From: Tyzzerella sp.
GTDB lineage: Bacteria; Bacillota; Clostridia; Lachnospirales; Lachnospiraceae
Reading direction: 5' to 3'
Assembly: GCA_017416155.1 (NCBI GenBank)
Contig: JAFQDE010000019.1
Coordinates: 1 to 64,000 of the forward strand
DNA length: 64,000 bases
The notes beneath the pieces were generated by a model. That model was given only the letters and a program-made list of their open reading frames with translations. It made no database searches and had not been told where the DNA came from. Positions 55,829 to 63,265 of the stretch are shown here, piece by piece; positions within the stretch are counted from its first letter, which is position 1, and every line of letters begins with the position of its first letter. Made by a program: the position numbers and the translations under genes.

Positions 55829-55856
55829 ATGATAACACAGAAATGTGTAATATCAA
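55829..55856 (-). promoter_or_regulatory. candidate promoter of the toxin mRNA
   Basis: Minus strand TTGATA (complement at 55851-55856), 16 bp, TATCAT (complement at 55829-55834). The same bases also form a small stem (GATA-TACACA / TGTGTTATC) that may end the tRNA-Thr transcript, so the call is tentative. Confidence 0.4.
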
Positions 55857-55859
55857 AAA

Positions 55860-55932
55860 AGCTGCTGGCGGGACTTGAACCCGTGACCTCCGCCTTACCA
55901 AGGCGACGCGCTACCGACTGCGCCACAGCAGC
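55860..55932 (-). tRNA. tRNA-Thr (anticodon GGT)
   Basis: Minus strand GCTGCTG ... CAGCAGC acceptor stem, anticodon loop TTGGTAA giving GGT, T arm CGGGTTCAAGTCCCG. The 3' CCA is not encoded. Own promoter at 55958-55986. Confidence 0.94.
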
Positions 55933-55957
55933 ATTCTGTCATCGACAGTACTTTTAT

Positions 55958-55986
55958 ATACTACTATATGTGATAATAAAAGTCAA
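55958..55986 (-). promoter_or_regulatory. promoter of tRNA-Thr
   Basis: Minus strand TTGACT (complement at 55981-55986), 17 bp, TAGTAT (complement at 55958-55963), 25 bp before the tRNA. Confidence 0.75.
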
Positions 55987-55990
55987 ATCA

Positions 55991-56602
55991 TTATTCTAAA
56001 ATTGTACGCATTTTTTGTCTGATTCTCTGAAGTGCATTGTCAATCGACTTTGGACTTTTATCCAACAATTCTGCAATGGAACGATAGTCCTCCCCTTGCA
56101 GATGCAAATGTAAAACTCTTCTTTCCATGTCACTCAAGCGCTCGTTTAATTCTTCCACTAACATTTGCATACGTTCTTTGTCTAAAAACAATTCTTCCGG
56201 ATTACTGTTGGTCTCGATTTCCAATTGTTCAATCAGCGGTGACTGCTTATCATCATAATCTGACTTTTTAATATCATACAAAGAAACATAGGAGTTGAGT
56301 GGCATATGCTTCTGTCTCTGCGACAATTTGATTGCTGTGTACATTTGCCTTGAAATACATAGCTCGGCAAAACTGTAAAATGATGTTTCCTGATTGGTAT
56401 CAAAATCTCTCACCGCTTTAAAGAGACCAATCATGCCTTCTTGTATGAGGTCATCATTTTCTCCGCCGATTAGGTATATGGCTTTTGCCGCACGTATAAC
56501 CAGATATTTATATTTACTGATAATGTAATCCATGATGGCCCTCTCCCCTTCGCGCAACCTGCGAATCAACTGCTCATCCGGAATATTTTTATATTTTTTC
56601 AT
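55991..56602 (-). CDS. sigH: RNA polymerase sigma-H factor (sporulation/stationary phase)
   Basis: Alternative sigma-70 family factor of 203 residues that, in spore formers, starts sporulation gene expression. Region 2 has YKYLVIRAAKAIYLIGGENDDLIQEGMIGLFKAVRDFD, region 4 has ERRVLHLHLQGEDYRSIAELLDKSPKSIDNALQRIRQKM. The order cysS-mrnC-rlmB-sigH on one transcript is the known one in Firmicutes (Bacillus yacO-sigH area), which supports the name. Starts 1 bp after rlmB. Confidence 0.94.
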   Translation of the reverse strand: MKKYKNIPDEQLIRRLREGERAIMDYIISKYKYLVIRAAKAIYLIGGENDDLIQEGMIGLFKAVRDFDTNQETSFYSFAELCISRQMYTAIKLSQRQKHMPLNSYVSLYDIKKSDYDDKQSPLIEQLEIETNSNPEELFLDKERMQMLVEELNERLSDMERRVLHLHLQGEDYRSIAELLDKSPKSIDNALQRIRQKMRTILE

Positions 56603-56603
56603 A

Positions 56604-57356
56604 CTAACTCAAACGTTGTCTCACAATCTCATACGCTAATACACCTGCTGCCACAGAAGCATTGAGCGAATCGATATCACCTTTCATAGGAATGGATGCG
56701 ATAAAATCACATTTTTCTTTTACAAGACGGCTGACACCCTCTCCTTCATTTCCAATCACAAGACCGATAGGACCTTTCAGATTCAGGCGATACATGGTTT
56801 CGCCCCCCATATCTGCACAGACAAACCAAAGGCCTTTTTCCTGCAATTCTTCCATGATCTTTGCCAGATTAGTAACTTTCACAACCGGTGTGTAATTGAG
56901 TGCTCCTGCCGATGTCTTTGCAACTGTTGCTGTAAGTCCCACTGCACGGTGCTTTGGAATAATGACACCATGTGCGCCCGCAAGATTCGCAGTACGAATA
57001 ATGGCACCAAGATTATGAGGATCTTCAATATTATCTAAAAGTATTACAAATGGGTCCTCCCCCTTTTGCTCTGCAAGTGTAAAGATATCCTCTAACTCAG
57101 AATACTCATAAGCCGCAGCATAGGCAATCACACCTTGATGCTTCTTTGTTTCAGAAAGTTGGTCCAATCTGTCTTTTGTCACAAACTTAAGAATCGTGTC
57201 ATGTTTTCTCGCCTCGCGCACAATTGTGCGAATCGGCCCATCCTGACAACCATCCAGAACAAACAACTTATCTATCGGCTTCCCTGAACGAAACGCCTCT
57301 ATTACGGCATTACGGCCTTCTATCATTAAACTTGTCACTTTGTTATCTTCGTTCAT
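56604..57356 (-). CDS. rlmB: 23S rRNA 2'-O-ribose methyltransferase, RlmB/TrmH family
   Basis: SPOUT-class enzyme methylating the ribose of a guanosine in 23S rRNA (G2251-type). The 250-residue protein has the N-terminal substrate-binding part (IEGRNAVIEAFRSGKPIDKLFV) and the three SPOUT motifs: LLDNIEDPHNLGAIIRTANLAGAHGVI (about 108-134), PIGLVIGNEGEGVSRLV and DFIASIPMKGDIDSLNASVAAGVLAYE at the end. GGAGG 5 bases before the ATG at 57356 decides the start. Confidence 0.95.
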   Translation of the reverse strand: MNEDNKVTSLMIEGRNAVIEAFRSGKPIDKLFVLDGCQDGPIRTIVREARKHDTILKFVTKDRLDQLSETKKHQGVIAYAAAYEYSELEDIFTLAEQKGEDPFVILLDNIEDPHNLGAIIRTANLAGAHGVIIPKHRAVGLTATVAKTSAGALNYTPVVKVTNLAKIMEELQEKGLWFVCADMGGETMYRLNLKGPIGLVIGNEGEGVSRLVKEKCDFIASIPMKGDIDSLNASVAAGVLAYEIVRQRLS

Positions 57357-57375
57357 ACTTTCCTCCGCAAAACGT

Positions 57376-57834
57376 CTACTCACAATTTGCTTTGTTGCTC
57401 TCTAAACTGTCTAACCCAACCTTTACCAAGTCAAGCAATCTCTTATAATCCTTTTTCAAATACAAATACCCAAGAAGTGCCTCAAACCCTGTTGCTCTTC
57501 TGTAATCCGTTATCGACTGGTTCTTCGCCGGAGATACAGATTTCGCATTGCGACCGCGTTTATAGACTGCATGCTCTTCCTCTGTCAAATACTCCTGCAT
57601 AGTACGCATCATCAGCGACTGCGTAGATGCCTGTACCAGCTTGCTGGTCTTCTGGTGAAGCTTATTCACCTGCTTATTACCGGCATTGATTACCAGACTT
57701 TTTATCACCAAGTCATAAACGCAATCACCTATATACGCCAATGTAAGAGGTGAATATTCTCTGATATCCACCTCTTCCATCTGAAACAACTCATTCATAT
57801 AGGAAACAAATTCAAATCCTACGCTTTTCTCCAT
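57376..57834 (-). CDS. mrnC: mini-ribonuclease III
   Basis: RNase III-type endonuclease without a double-strand-binding domain, used for 23S rRNA maturation. The 152 residues carry YSPLTLAYIGDCVYDLVIKSLVI (signature with catalytic Asp) and the late YRRATGFEALLGYLYLKKDYKRL. GAAGGAG lies 4-5 bases before the ATG at 57834, which overlaps the end of cysS by 16 bp, the usual cysS-mrnC arrangement. Confidence 0.95.
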   Translation of the reverse strand: MEKSVGFEFVSYMNELFQMEEVDIREYSPLTLAYIGDCVYDLVIKSLVINAGNKQVNKLHQKTSKLVQASTQSLMMRTMQEYLTEEEHAVYKRGRNAKSVSPAKNQSITDYRRATGFEALLGYLYLKKDYKRLLDLVKVGLDSLESNKANCE

Positions 57835-59225
57835 TTTACTCCTTCACGAGTATCTTCTAAGATGATACCCTTTTCTAACAGTTCATTACGAATCTCGTCT
57901 GCTCTTGCAAAATTCTTTGCCTTTCTTGCAGCCTGACGCTCTTCGATTAACTTCTCAATATCTTCTGCAAGCAGTTCTTCTTCTTTCTCTACAATGAGTC
58001 CAAGAACATCTGTAAGTTTCACAATCAGTGCAAGGATGCTTTCCAAATATTCCTTTGAACTGTCTCCACTTGCTGTTGTGTTTGCATATTTTACAAGTTC
58101 AAATACAGAAGATACTGCATCGGCTGTGTTAAAGTCATCTTCCATAGCTGTTTCGAATCCTGTTACAAATTCTACTGTCTTTGCAAACGCTTCTTTCTCT
58201 GCATCTGTCATTGAGTCTACTGTAGCTGCACTAATTAAATGCTTGAGGTTTGCCACTGCTGTCACGATACGGTCAAGTCCGTTCTTAGATGCTTCCATAA
58301 GGTCGGCGCTGAAGTTGAGTGGACTTCTGTAGTGAGCACTTAACATGAAGAAACGAAGTACCTGAAGGTCATACTGCTCGCTGATTTCACGAACCGTTCT
58401 GAAGTTGCCAAGTGATTTTGACATCTTCTTGTTATCGATATTAAGGAATGCATTATGCATCCAGTATTTTGCAAATTCTTTTCCGTTGGCGGCCTCGCTC
58501 TGTGCGATCTCATTCTCGTGGTGTGGGAATACTAAGTCTTCTCCGCCTGCATGAATGTCAATCTGTTCGCCCAAGTATTTCTTAGACATAACAGAACATT
58601 CGATATGCCATCCCGGACGACCGTCGCACCATGGTGACTCCCAAGCCGGCTCTCCTTCTTTTTTCGGTTTCCAGAGAACGAAGTCTAATGAATCTTCTTT
58701 CTCATCCTCACCTGTCACGAGAAGAGAACGTCCGCCCGACTGCAAATCATCTAAGTTCTTATGAGACAACTTACCATACTCTTCAAACTTTCTGGTACGG
58801 AAATATACGGTTCCGTTCTTCTCATACGCATAACCTTTTTCAATAAGCTGACCAATCATCTCAATCATGCCGTCGATTTCTTCTGTTGCAAGTGGATGTG
58901 TAGTAGCCGGTTTTACATTCATGCCAGCCATATCCTTCTTACACTCTTCGATGAATCTCTTAGAAACTTCATCAGCTGTTACGCCTTCTTCGATTGCTTT
59001 CTTAATAATCTTGTCATCCACGTCTGTGAAGTTTGATACAAAATTCACATCATATCCCTTGTATTCAAAATAACGTCTTACGGTATCAAATACAATCATC
59101 GGTCTCGCATTTCCGATGTGGATATAATTATATACTGTAGGACCACATACATACATTTTAACCTTGCCTTCCTCTACAGGAACAAACTCTTCTTTCCTCT
59201 TTGATAATGTATTAAAAACTTTCAT
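57819..59225 (-). CDS. cysS: cysteinyl-tRNA synthetase
   Basis: Charges tRNA-Cys. The 468 residues show zinc ligand and HIGH motif in YVCGPTVYNYIHIGNARPMI (about 26-45), CSVMSKKYLG, and KKMSKSLGNFRTVREI (KMSKS, about 265). Gene head of cysS-mrnC-rlmB-sigH, with a near-consensus promoter 28 bp before its start. Confidence 0.98.
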   Translation of the reverse strand: MKVFNTLSKRKEEFVPVEEGKVKMYVCGPTVYNYIHIGNARPMIVFDTVRRYFEYKGYDVNFVSNFTDVDDKIIKKAIEEGVTADEVSKRFIEECKKDMAGMNVKPATTHPLATEEIDGMIEMIGQLIEKGYAYEKNGTVYFRTRKFEEYGKLSHKNLDDLQSGGRSLLVTGEDEKEDSLDFVLWKPKKEGEPAWESPWCDGRPGWHIECSVMSKKYLGEQIDIHAGGEDLVFPHHENEIAQSEAANGKEFAKYWMHNAFLNIDNKKMSKSLGNFRTVREISEQYDLQVLRFFMLSAHYRSPLNFSADLMEASKNGLDRIVTAVANLKHLISAATVDSMTDAEKEAFAKTVEFVTGFETAMEDDFNTADAVSSVFELVKYANTTASGDSSKEYLESILALIVKLTDVLGLIVEKEEELLAEDIEKLIEERQAARKAKNFARADEIRNELLEKGIILEDTREGVKWRKA

Positions 59226-59252
59226 GTCCTTCCCTCCTTTTTCCTATTAACA

Positions 59253-59281
59253 ACTTTATGAAAAATATACCTTTTTGTCAA
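59253..59281 (-). promoter_or_regulatory. promoter of cysS-mrnC-rlmB-sigH
   Basis: Minus strand consensus TTGACA (complement at 59276-59281), 17 bp, TAAAGT (complement at 59253-59258). The leader is about 25 nt, so no T-box is present. Confidence 0.7.
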
Positions 59282-59284
59282 CCT

Positions 59285-60130
59285 CTAGACAACTTCATTT
59301 AGAAAAACTTTTGCCTTTTTCAGATCAAAATCGAATTCCGAATTCAAAACCTTGGCCATAATCATTGGTTTTGATTCTTCAGTTCCATATCCCGTACATA
59401 AAACTGAATCTGATTCATTGCCGGTGAGATGATAGATGGCATACTGCAGGATTACTCTTTCTTTTGTTAACGGCTCATGCATCTGTAACTCAGCTCCTCT
59501 TGCATAAGAAAATACTCCTACAATCTGCATATTCCTCTTTGCAAGTAAAATTCCTCCATCTTCACTTGCAAGTTCAGAAAGTAATATCTGGTAATACTTC
59601 TCATCCCGCCACGTCACTACATTGTAGTCTTTCAGCATTTCATTTGCAAAATCGGCAATTTCCTGACAATGGTTCGAACTTACTTCCGTAATTTCCAAAG
59701 TGCTATCCTCACACTTTTTCCCAAATACCTTTTCTCTCTTTTGTTCATATACGAATTCAAATCCAAATGGTTTATAAATCGCCTCATCGGCCGGCATAAG
59801 AAACGTGAAGGGTTCTCCTCGTTCTCTCATCACTTGCATAGCATAATTCAAGAGTTGTCTCATAAATCCCTGATGCCGATATCTTTCATCCGTCGCAACT
59901 GCTACGATATAATGCGTCTGATATACCTTATCCTTCACACGCATCTGATACGGATTCAGATGTAACATTGAAACGATTTCACCACCATCTTCAATTACAT
60001 AGATTTCGTTGTCGTTTACCTTTACCGAATAATAATACTCTAGGAACTCCGAAGTGTCTTCCGTAAATATCTTTTCCCACAACCGCCTTGTTTTGATATG
60101 TTCTTCTTGTCTTAATTTGCGAACTTTCAT
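59285..60130 (-). CDS. GNAT-family N-acetyltransferase with Eis-like architecture
   Basis: A 281-residue acetyl-CoA-dependent acetyltransferase of unknown substrate. The N-terminal GNAT domain has YIVAVATDERYRHQGFMRQLLNYAMQVM (acetyl-CoA-binding loop RHQGF), followed by TFLMPADEAIYKPFGFEF, typical of two-domain Eis-type proteins; the C-terminal half is a second acetyltransferase-like or sterol-carrier-like region. AGGAAG with 6 bases to the ATG at 60130 decides the start. It lies 10 bp after ispF, so the pair is probably co-transcribed. Confidence 0.8.
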   Translation of the reverse strand: MKVRKLRQEEHIKTRRLWEKIFTEDTSEFLEYYYSVKVNDNEIYVIEDGGEIVSMLHLNPYQMRVKDKVYQTHYIVAVATDERYRHQGFMRQLLNYAMQVMRERGEPFTFLMPADEAIYKPFGFEFVYEQKREKVFGKKCEDSTLEITEVSSNHCQEIADFANEMLKDYNVVTWRDEKYYQILLSELASEDGGILLAKRNMQIVGVFSYARGAELQMHEPLTKERVILQYAIYHLTGNESDSVLCTGYGTEESKPMIMAKVLNSEFDFDLKKAKVFLNEVV

Positions 60131-60140
60131 ATATTTCTTC

Positions 60141-60686
60141 CTATTTTTTCTTACATCCGCCGCAACCGGCACACCCGTCTTCGCTATCTGCCACTTTATA
60201 GCTTGTCATATTAGTAATTTTTTCAATCGCACAGATTGCCTGTGAAGAGATTCCTCCGCCTGTTCCGGTAAAACCAAGCCCTTCTTCTGTTGTTGCCTTT
60301 ATATTCACTTGGTCTACATCAATCCCAAGGACTCTTGCAACATTTTCTCGCATTGTCGGAATATGTGGTGCCATTTTCGGACGCTGTGCAATAATTGTCG
60401 CATCAATATTCTCGATGACATACAACTGCTCGTCCAATATCTTGCCCACATGCTCCAAAAGTTTCAAACTGTCAGCACCTTTATATGCAGGATCTGTATC
60501 CGGAAAGTGCTTTCCGATATCTCCGAGTGCTGCCGCTCCCAAAAGTGCATCCATAATTGCATGCACCAGAACATCTGCATCCGAATGACCTAACAAACCT
60601 TTTTCATAAGGAATGTTAACGCCTCCTAGGATTAAGTCTCTTCCTTCCACTAATTTATGAACATCATATCCTAAACCTACTCGCAT
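60141..60686 (-). CDS. ispF: 2-C-methyl-D-erythritol 2,4-cyclodiphosphate synthase with Cys-rich tail
   Basis: Non-mevalonate isoprenoid enzyme forming the cyclic diphosphate. Residues 1-157 are a complete Isp[26 protein letters not shown] (metal Asp/His), [59 protein letters not shown]. After that comes an unusual 24-residue tail ending [15 protein letters not shown], with three cysteines in C-x2-C-x2-C spacing. Such a tail is not part of typical IspF. Confidence 0.93.
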   Translation of the reverse strand: MRVGLGYDVHKLVEGRDLILGGVNIPYEKGLLGHSDADVLVHAIMDALLGAAALGDIGKHFPDTDPAYKGADSLKLLEHVGKILDEQLYVIENIDATIIAQRPKMAPHIPTMRENVARVLGIDVDQVNIKATTEEGLGFTGTGGGISSQAICAIEKITNMTSYKVADSEDGCAGCGGCKKK

Positions 60687-60744
60687 AACTTACCTCTTTC
60701 TTGTTACTTGTGTTCTTAGTATATCACATTATAAAGACAAAAAC

Positions 60745-60771
60745 AAAAAAAGATTCTTTTCAGAATCTTTT
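60745..60771 (-). terminator. terminator after the tRNA-Val/tRNA-Met unit
   Basis: Minus strand AAAAGATTCT, 4-base loop, AGAATCTTTT continuing into a T run, 6 bp after tRNA-Met. Confidence 0.85.
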
Positions 60772-60776
60772 CTTAG

Positions 60777-60850
60777 TAGCGGGAACTGGATTCGAACCAG
60801 CGACACTACGGGTATGAACCGTATGCTCTAGCCAACTGAGCTATCCCGCC
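60777..60850 (-). tRNA. tRNA-Met (anticodon CAT), elongator type
   Basis: Minus strand GGCGGGA ... TCCCGCT acceptor stem with discriminator A, anticodon stem TACGG/CCGTA and loop TTCATAC giving CAT, T arm CTGGTTCGAATCCAG. It lacks initiator features; an isoleucine CAT tRNA (modified C34) is the alternative but the arms resemble elongator Met. Confidence 0.85.
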
Positions 60851-60868
60851 ATATTCTTTTAAATGATA

Positions 60869-60941
60869 TGGGACCAATAGGGCTCGAACCTATGACCCTC
60901 TGCTTGTAAGGCAGATGCTCTCCCAGCTGAGCTATGATCCC
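60869..60941 (-). tRNA. tRNA-Val (anticodon TAC)
   Basis: Minus strand GGGATCA ... TGGTCCC acceptor stem with discriminator A, anticodon stem TCTGC/GCAGA with loop CTTACAA giving TAC, T arm ATAGGTTCGAGCCCTAT. First gene of the tRNA-Val/tRNA-Met unit. Confidence 0.95.
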
Positions 60942-60977
60942 ATATGTAAGCGGGTCGTTTTCGCAACCCGCTTTGCT

Positions 60978-61007
60978 AGTATACTATTAACATGTAGTGC
61001 TTGTCAA
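60978..61007 (-). promoter_or_regulatory. promoter of the tRNA-Val/tRNA-Met unit
   Basis: Minus strand consensus TTGACA (complement at 61002-61007), 18 bp, TATACT (complement at 60978-60983). The transcript would begin in a hairpin AAGCGGGT / ACCCGCTT (60948-60973), either a 5' leader structure or the terminator of the pentapeptide gene. Confidence 0.7.
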
Positions 61008-61037
61008 CACTTTTTTTCATTTTTTTACAACAATTTT

Positions 61038-61739
61038 CTAGTACGCCAATGCTTCTTCTCGAGTGAGCCAAAAATGTATTCCTGTGGTAGAATCCTGCCA
61101 TCGATCTTCATTAAAATCAAGCACCTCCACCCATTCTCCTTTGCGATAAACAAAGTTCTCATCCACCAGAGACCATGCTTCACTAAATTCCTCTTGATAG
61201 TCAAAACTCTTTATTGTAAGAACCTTGGCCTTACTGCATCTGCATGAGTTCCTTGTTGCGGATGTTCTTTTGGCATCTGCCGGAATCAGAAGCTGCACCA
61301 AACGATTATTGAAACATTTCTTATATCCTAAAAACGGTCCCGTTTCCGGACAATGCATTTTAAACCACTTTGTCTCATCGTTATAGATGATTCCATCTAA
61401 GTTGGCATATTCAAGCACCGCTGCAAACAAATCAGCCCCTTCAATATTAGCTCCTGTCAAATCATTATAACGCATAGCACATGTTCTCATATTTGCATGG
61501 CGAAAATCAGCACAACGAAATGTACAATTTTCAAACAATGCATTTTCGATACTACTGTGAATAAAACTCACTTCATCAAAGCAAACATTTTTAAATACAC
61601 TGAGTGTGAAATCCATATAACTTAAATCAAACCCGCGAAGATTCATATCGCACAGTTCAATATCTCGGGCATCACACATCTGTCCTTCGACGCGTTTTGT
61701 TAATATGTGTTCCAATTCATTTTTCGAAATACAACGCAT
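61038..61739 (-). CDS. pentapeptide-repeat protein with DUF5758-like C-terminal domain
   Basis: 233 residues. From about 25 to 125 run leucine/phenylalanine-centred five-residue steps (NLRGFDLSYMDFTL, CTFRCADFRHANMR, NDLTGANIEGADLFAAVLEYANLDG), the quadrilateral beta-helix of pentapeptide proteins. The C-terminal half (AKRTSATRNSCRCSKAKVLTI to WLTREEALAY) resembles the DUF5758 domain often joined to these repeats. Function unknown; some family members protect gyrase, but nothing here shows that. It starts 14 bp after the ABC ATPase gene and is probably the last gene of that operon. Confidence 0.82.
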   Translation of the reverse strand: MRCISKNELEHILTKRVEGQMCDARDIELCDMNLRGFDLSYMDFTLSVFKNVCFDEVSFIHSSIENALFENCTFRCADFRHANMRTCAMRYNDLTGANIEGADLFAAVLEYANLDGIIYNDETKWFKMHCPETGPFLGYKKCFNNRLVQLLIPADAKRTSATRNSCRCSKAKVLTIKSFDYQEEFSEAWSLVDENFVYRKGEWVEVLDFNEDRWQDSTTGIHFWLTREEALAY

Positions 61740-61753
61740 GGGATCACCTACAT

Positions 61754-62539
61754 TTAATTACTCTTAATACTTCCAATGAAATGTCTTGTTCTCTCTTCCT
61801 TCGGATGTTCAAACACTTCTATCGGATCTCCTTGCTCCAATATACGCCCGTCATCCATAAAAATCACCTGGTTGGACACTTCTTTTGCAAATGACATCTC
61901 ATGCGTGACAATAATCATCGTTGTCTTCTTGTCTGCAAGTTCCTTAATTACACGAAGCACCTCTCCGGTAAGTTCCGGATCAAGTGCTGAAGTTGGCTCG
62001 TCAAAACACAAAATATCCGGTTCCAACGCCAGCGCACGTGCAATTGCAACACGCTGACACTGTCCACCTGACAATTGATGTGGATAATTGTTCATTCGAT
62101 TCTCAAGCCCCATCTGTCTTAAAAGTTCTTCTGCCTGCGCCTTGATTTCCTCGTAAATCTCTTTCTTCTTCGCCTTATAATCCGGTCTTTCTTTTGCAAG
62201 CAACTCTTTTGCAAGCATTACATTCTGCAATGCTGTGTACTGCGGAAATAAGTTGAAGGACTGAAATACCAAGCCAAAATGCAACCGTTTGCTTCTGATA
62301 TGAGACTCCTTTTGTGTACTTGCATCATCTGCATCAAATAGTGTCTCACCATTTACACGAATGACGCCCTTGTCTGGGTGTTCTAAAAAGTTCAAACATC
62401 GAAGGAGTGTGGTCTTACCACTTCCCGACGAACCGATAATGGAGAGAACCTGCCCCTCTTCCAATGAAAAACTGACATCCTTGAGGACATCGATGCGCCC
62501 GAAACTCTTATATATGTTTTCAACTTCTAATACTGTCAT
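61754..62539 (-). CDS. polar amino-acid ABC transporter ATP-binding protein
   Basis: ATPase of a GlnQ-type amino-acid importer. The 261 residues have Walker A GSSGSGKTTLLRCL (about 36-49), LSGGQCQRVAIARALAL signature (about 155), Walker B ILCFDEPTSALDPEL and THEMSFA switch. GGGAGG is upstream of the ATG with long spacing; the gene follows the permease by 15 bp. Confidence 0.93.
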   Translation of the reverse strand: MTVLEVENIYKSFGRIDVLKDVSFSLEEGQVLSIIGSSGSGKTTLLRCLNFLEHPDKGVIRVNGETLFDADDASTQKESHIRSKRLHFGLVFQSFNLFPQYTALQNVMLAKELLAKERPDYKAKKKEIYEEIKAQAEELLRQMGLENRMNNYPHQLSGGQCQRVAIARALALEPDILCFDEPTSALDPELTGEVLRVIKELADKKTTMIIVTHEMSFAKEVSNQVIFMDDGRILEQGDPIEVFEHPKEERTRHFIGSIKSN

Positions 62540-62554
62540 CTCACACGCACCTCC

Positions 62555-63241
62555 CTATCGGAAATAATCCAGTTTTCTCTCTAAACGTCCAAGAAGAACG
62601 GTGAGAATTCCACTAAATATTAAATAGTAAACGCCGGTAAAGAACAGTGGCCAGATTGCACCTGCAATACCTTGAGAACCTTTAAGGAACGCCTGTCCTG
62701 CCCAAATAATCTCCTGAAGTGCGATAATGCGGGCAAGAGACGTATCTTTAACCAATGTAATAATCTCATTTGACATCGGTGGTATGATACGCTTAATCAT
62801 CTGCAACAATTTTACCTTAAAGAATATCTGACTTTTCGTCATACCAAGGACAAGTCCGGCTTCTTCCTGTCCGACAGGAACGCTCTGAATCCCACCTCGA
62901 TAGATTTCTGAAAAGTAACATGCATAGTTAAAAATAAATGCTACTGCTGCCGCCAGAAAACGCCCGGCTTCACCGCTTCCCCAGATTGGTGTTCCCAGAA
63001 CCAATCCCGGAAAATAGTAGAAAATTAAAAGTTGAATCATGAGAGGCGTACCTCTCACGATCCAAACAATAATCTTTGTAAAATAACTCAATGGTTTAAA
63101 TCGGGACATGGAACCAAAGGTAATGATAAGTCCCAAAGGTACTGCACCGATTAATGTCGCAAAGAATAACTTCAGCGTCTGCATAAAGCCGACATTCAGT
63201 GCTCTTACGACAATTGGAAATTGCTCCAATATTAAATCCAT
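62555..63241 (-). CDS. polar amino-acid ABC transporter permease
   Basis: Membrane permease of 228 residues with about five hydrophobic segments and the His/Glu/Asp-type permease signature (RALNVGFMQTLKLFFATLIGAVPLGLI, IVRGTPLMIQLLIFYYF) and coupling block GLVLGMTKSQIFFKVKLLQMIKRIIPPMSNEII. It lies 24 bp after the binding-protein gene. Confidence 0.93.
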   Translation of the reverse strand: MDLILEQFPIVVRALNVGFMQTLKLFFATLIGAVPLGLIITFGSMSRFKPLSYFTKIIVWIVRGTPLMIQLLIFYYFPGLVLGTPIWGSGEAGRFLAAAVAFIFNYACYFSEIYRGGIQSVPVGQEEAGLVLGMTKSQIFFKVKLLQMIKRIIPPMSNEIITLVKDTSLARIIALQEIIWAGQAFLKGSQGIAGAIWPLFFTGVYYLIFSGILTVLLGRLERKLDYFR

Positions 63242-63265
63242 ATGTAATCCTGCTTTCTAAGTATA

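Noticed and set aside
55723..55926. 67-codon open frame across tRNA-Thr
   Set aside because: Its start is the tRNA gene read as protein; no ribosome site and unrelated composition.
59226..59284. T-box riboswitch before cysS
   Set aside because: Only 59 bp including a consensus promoter; no room for a T-box.
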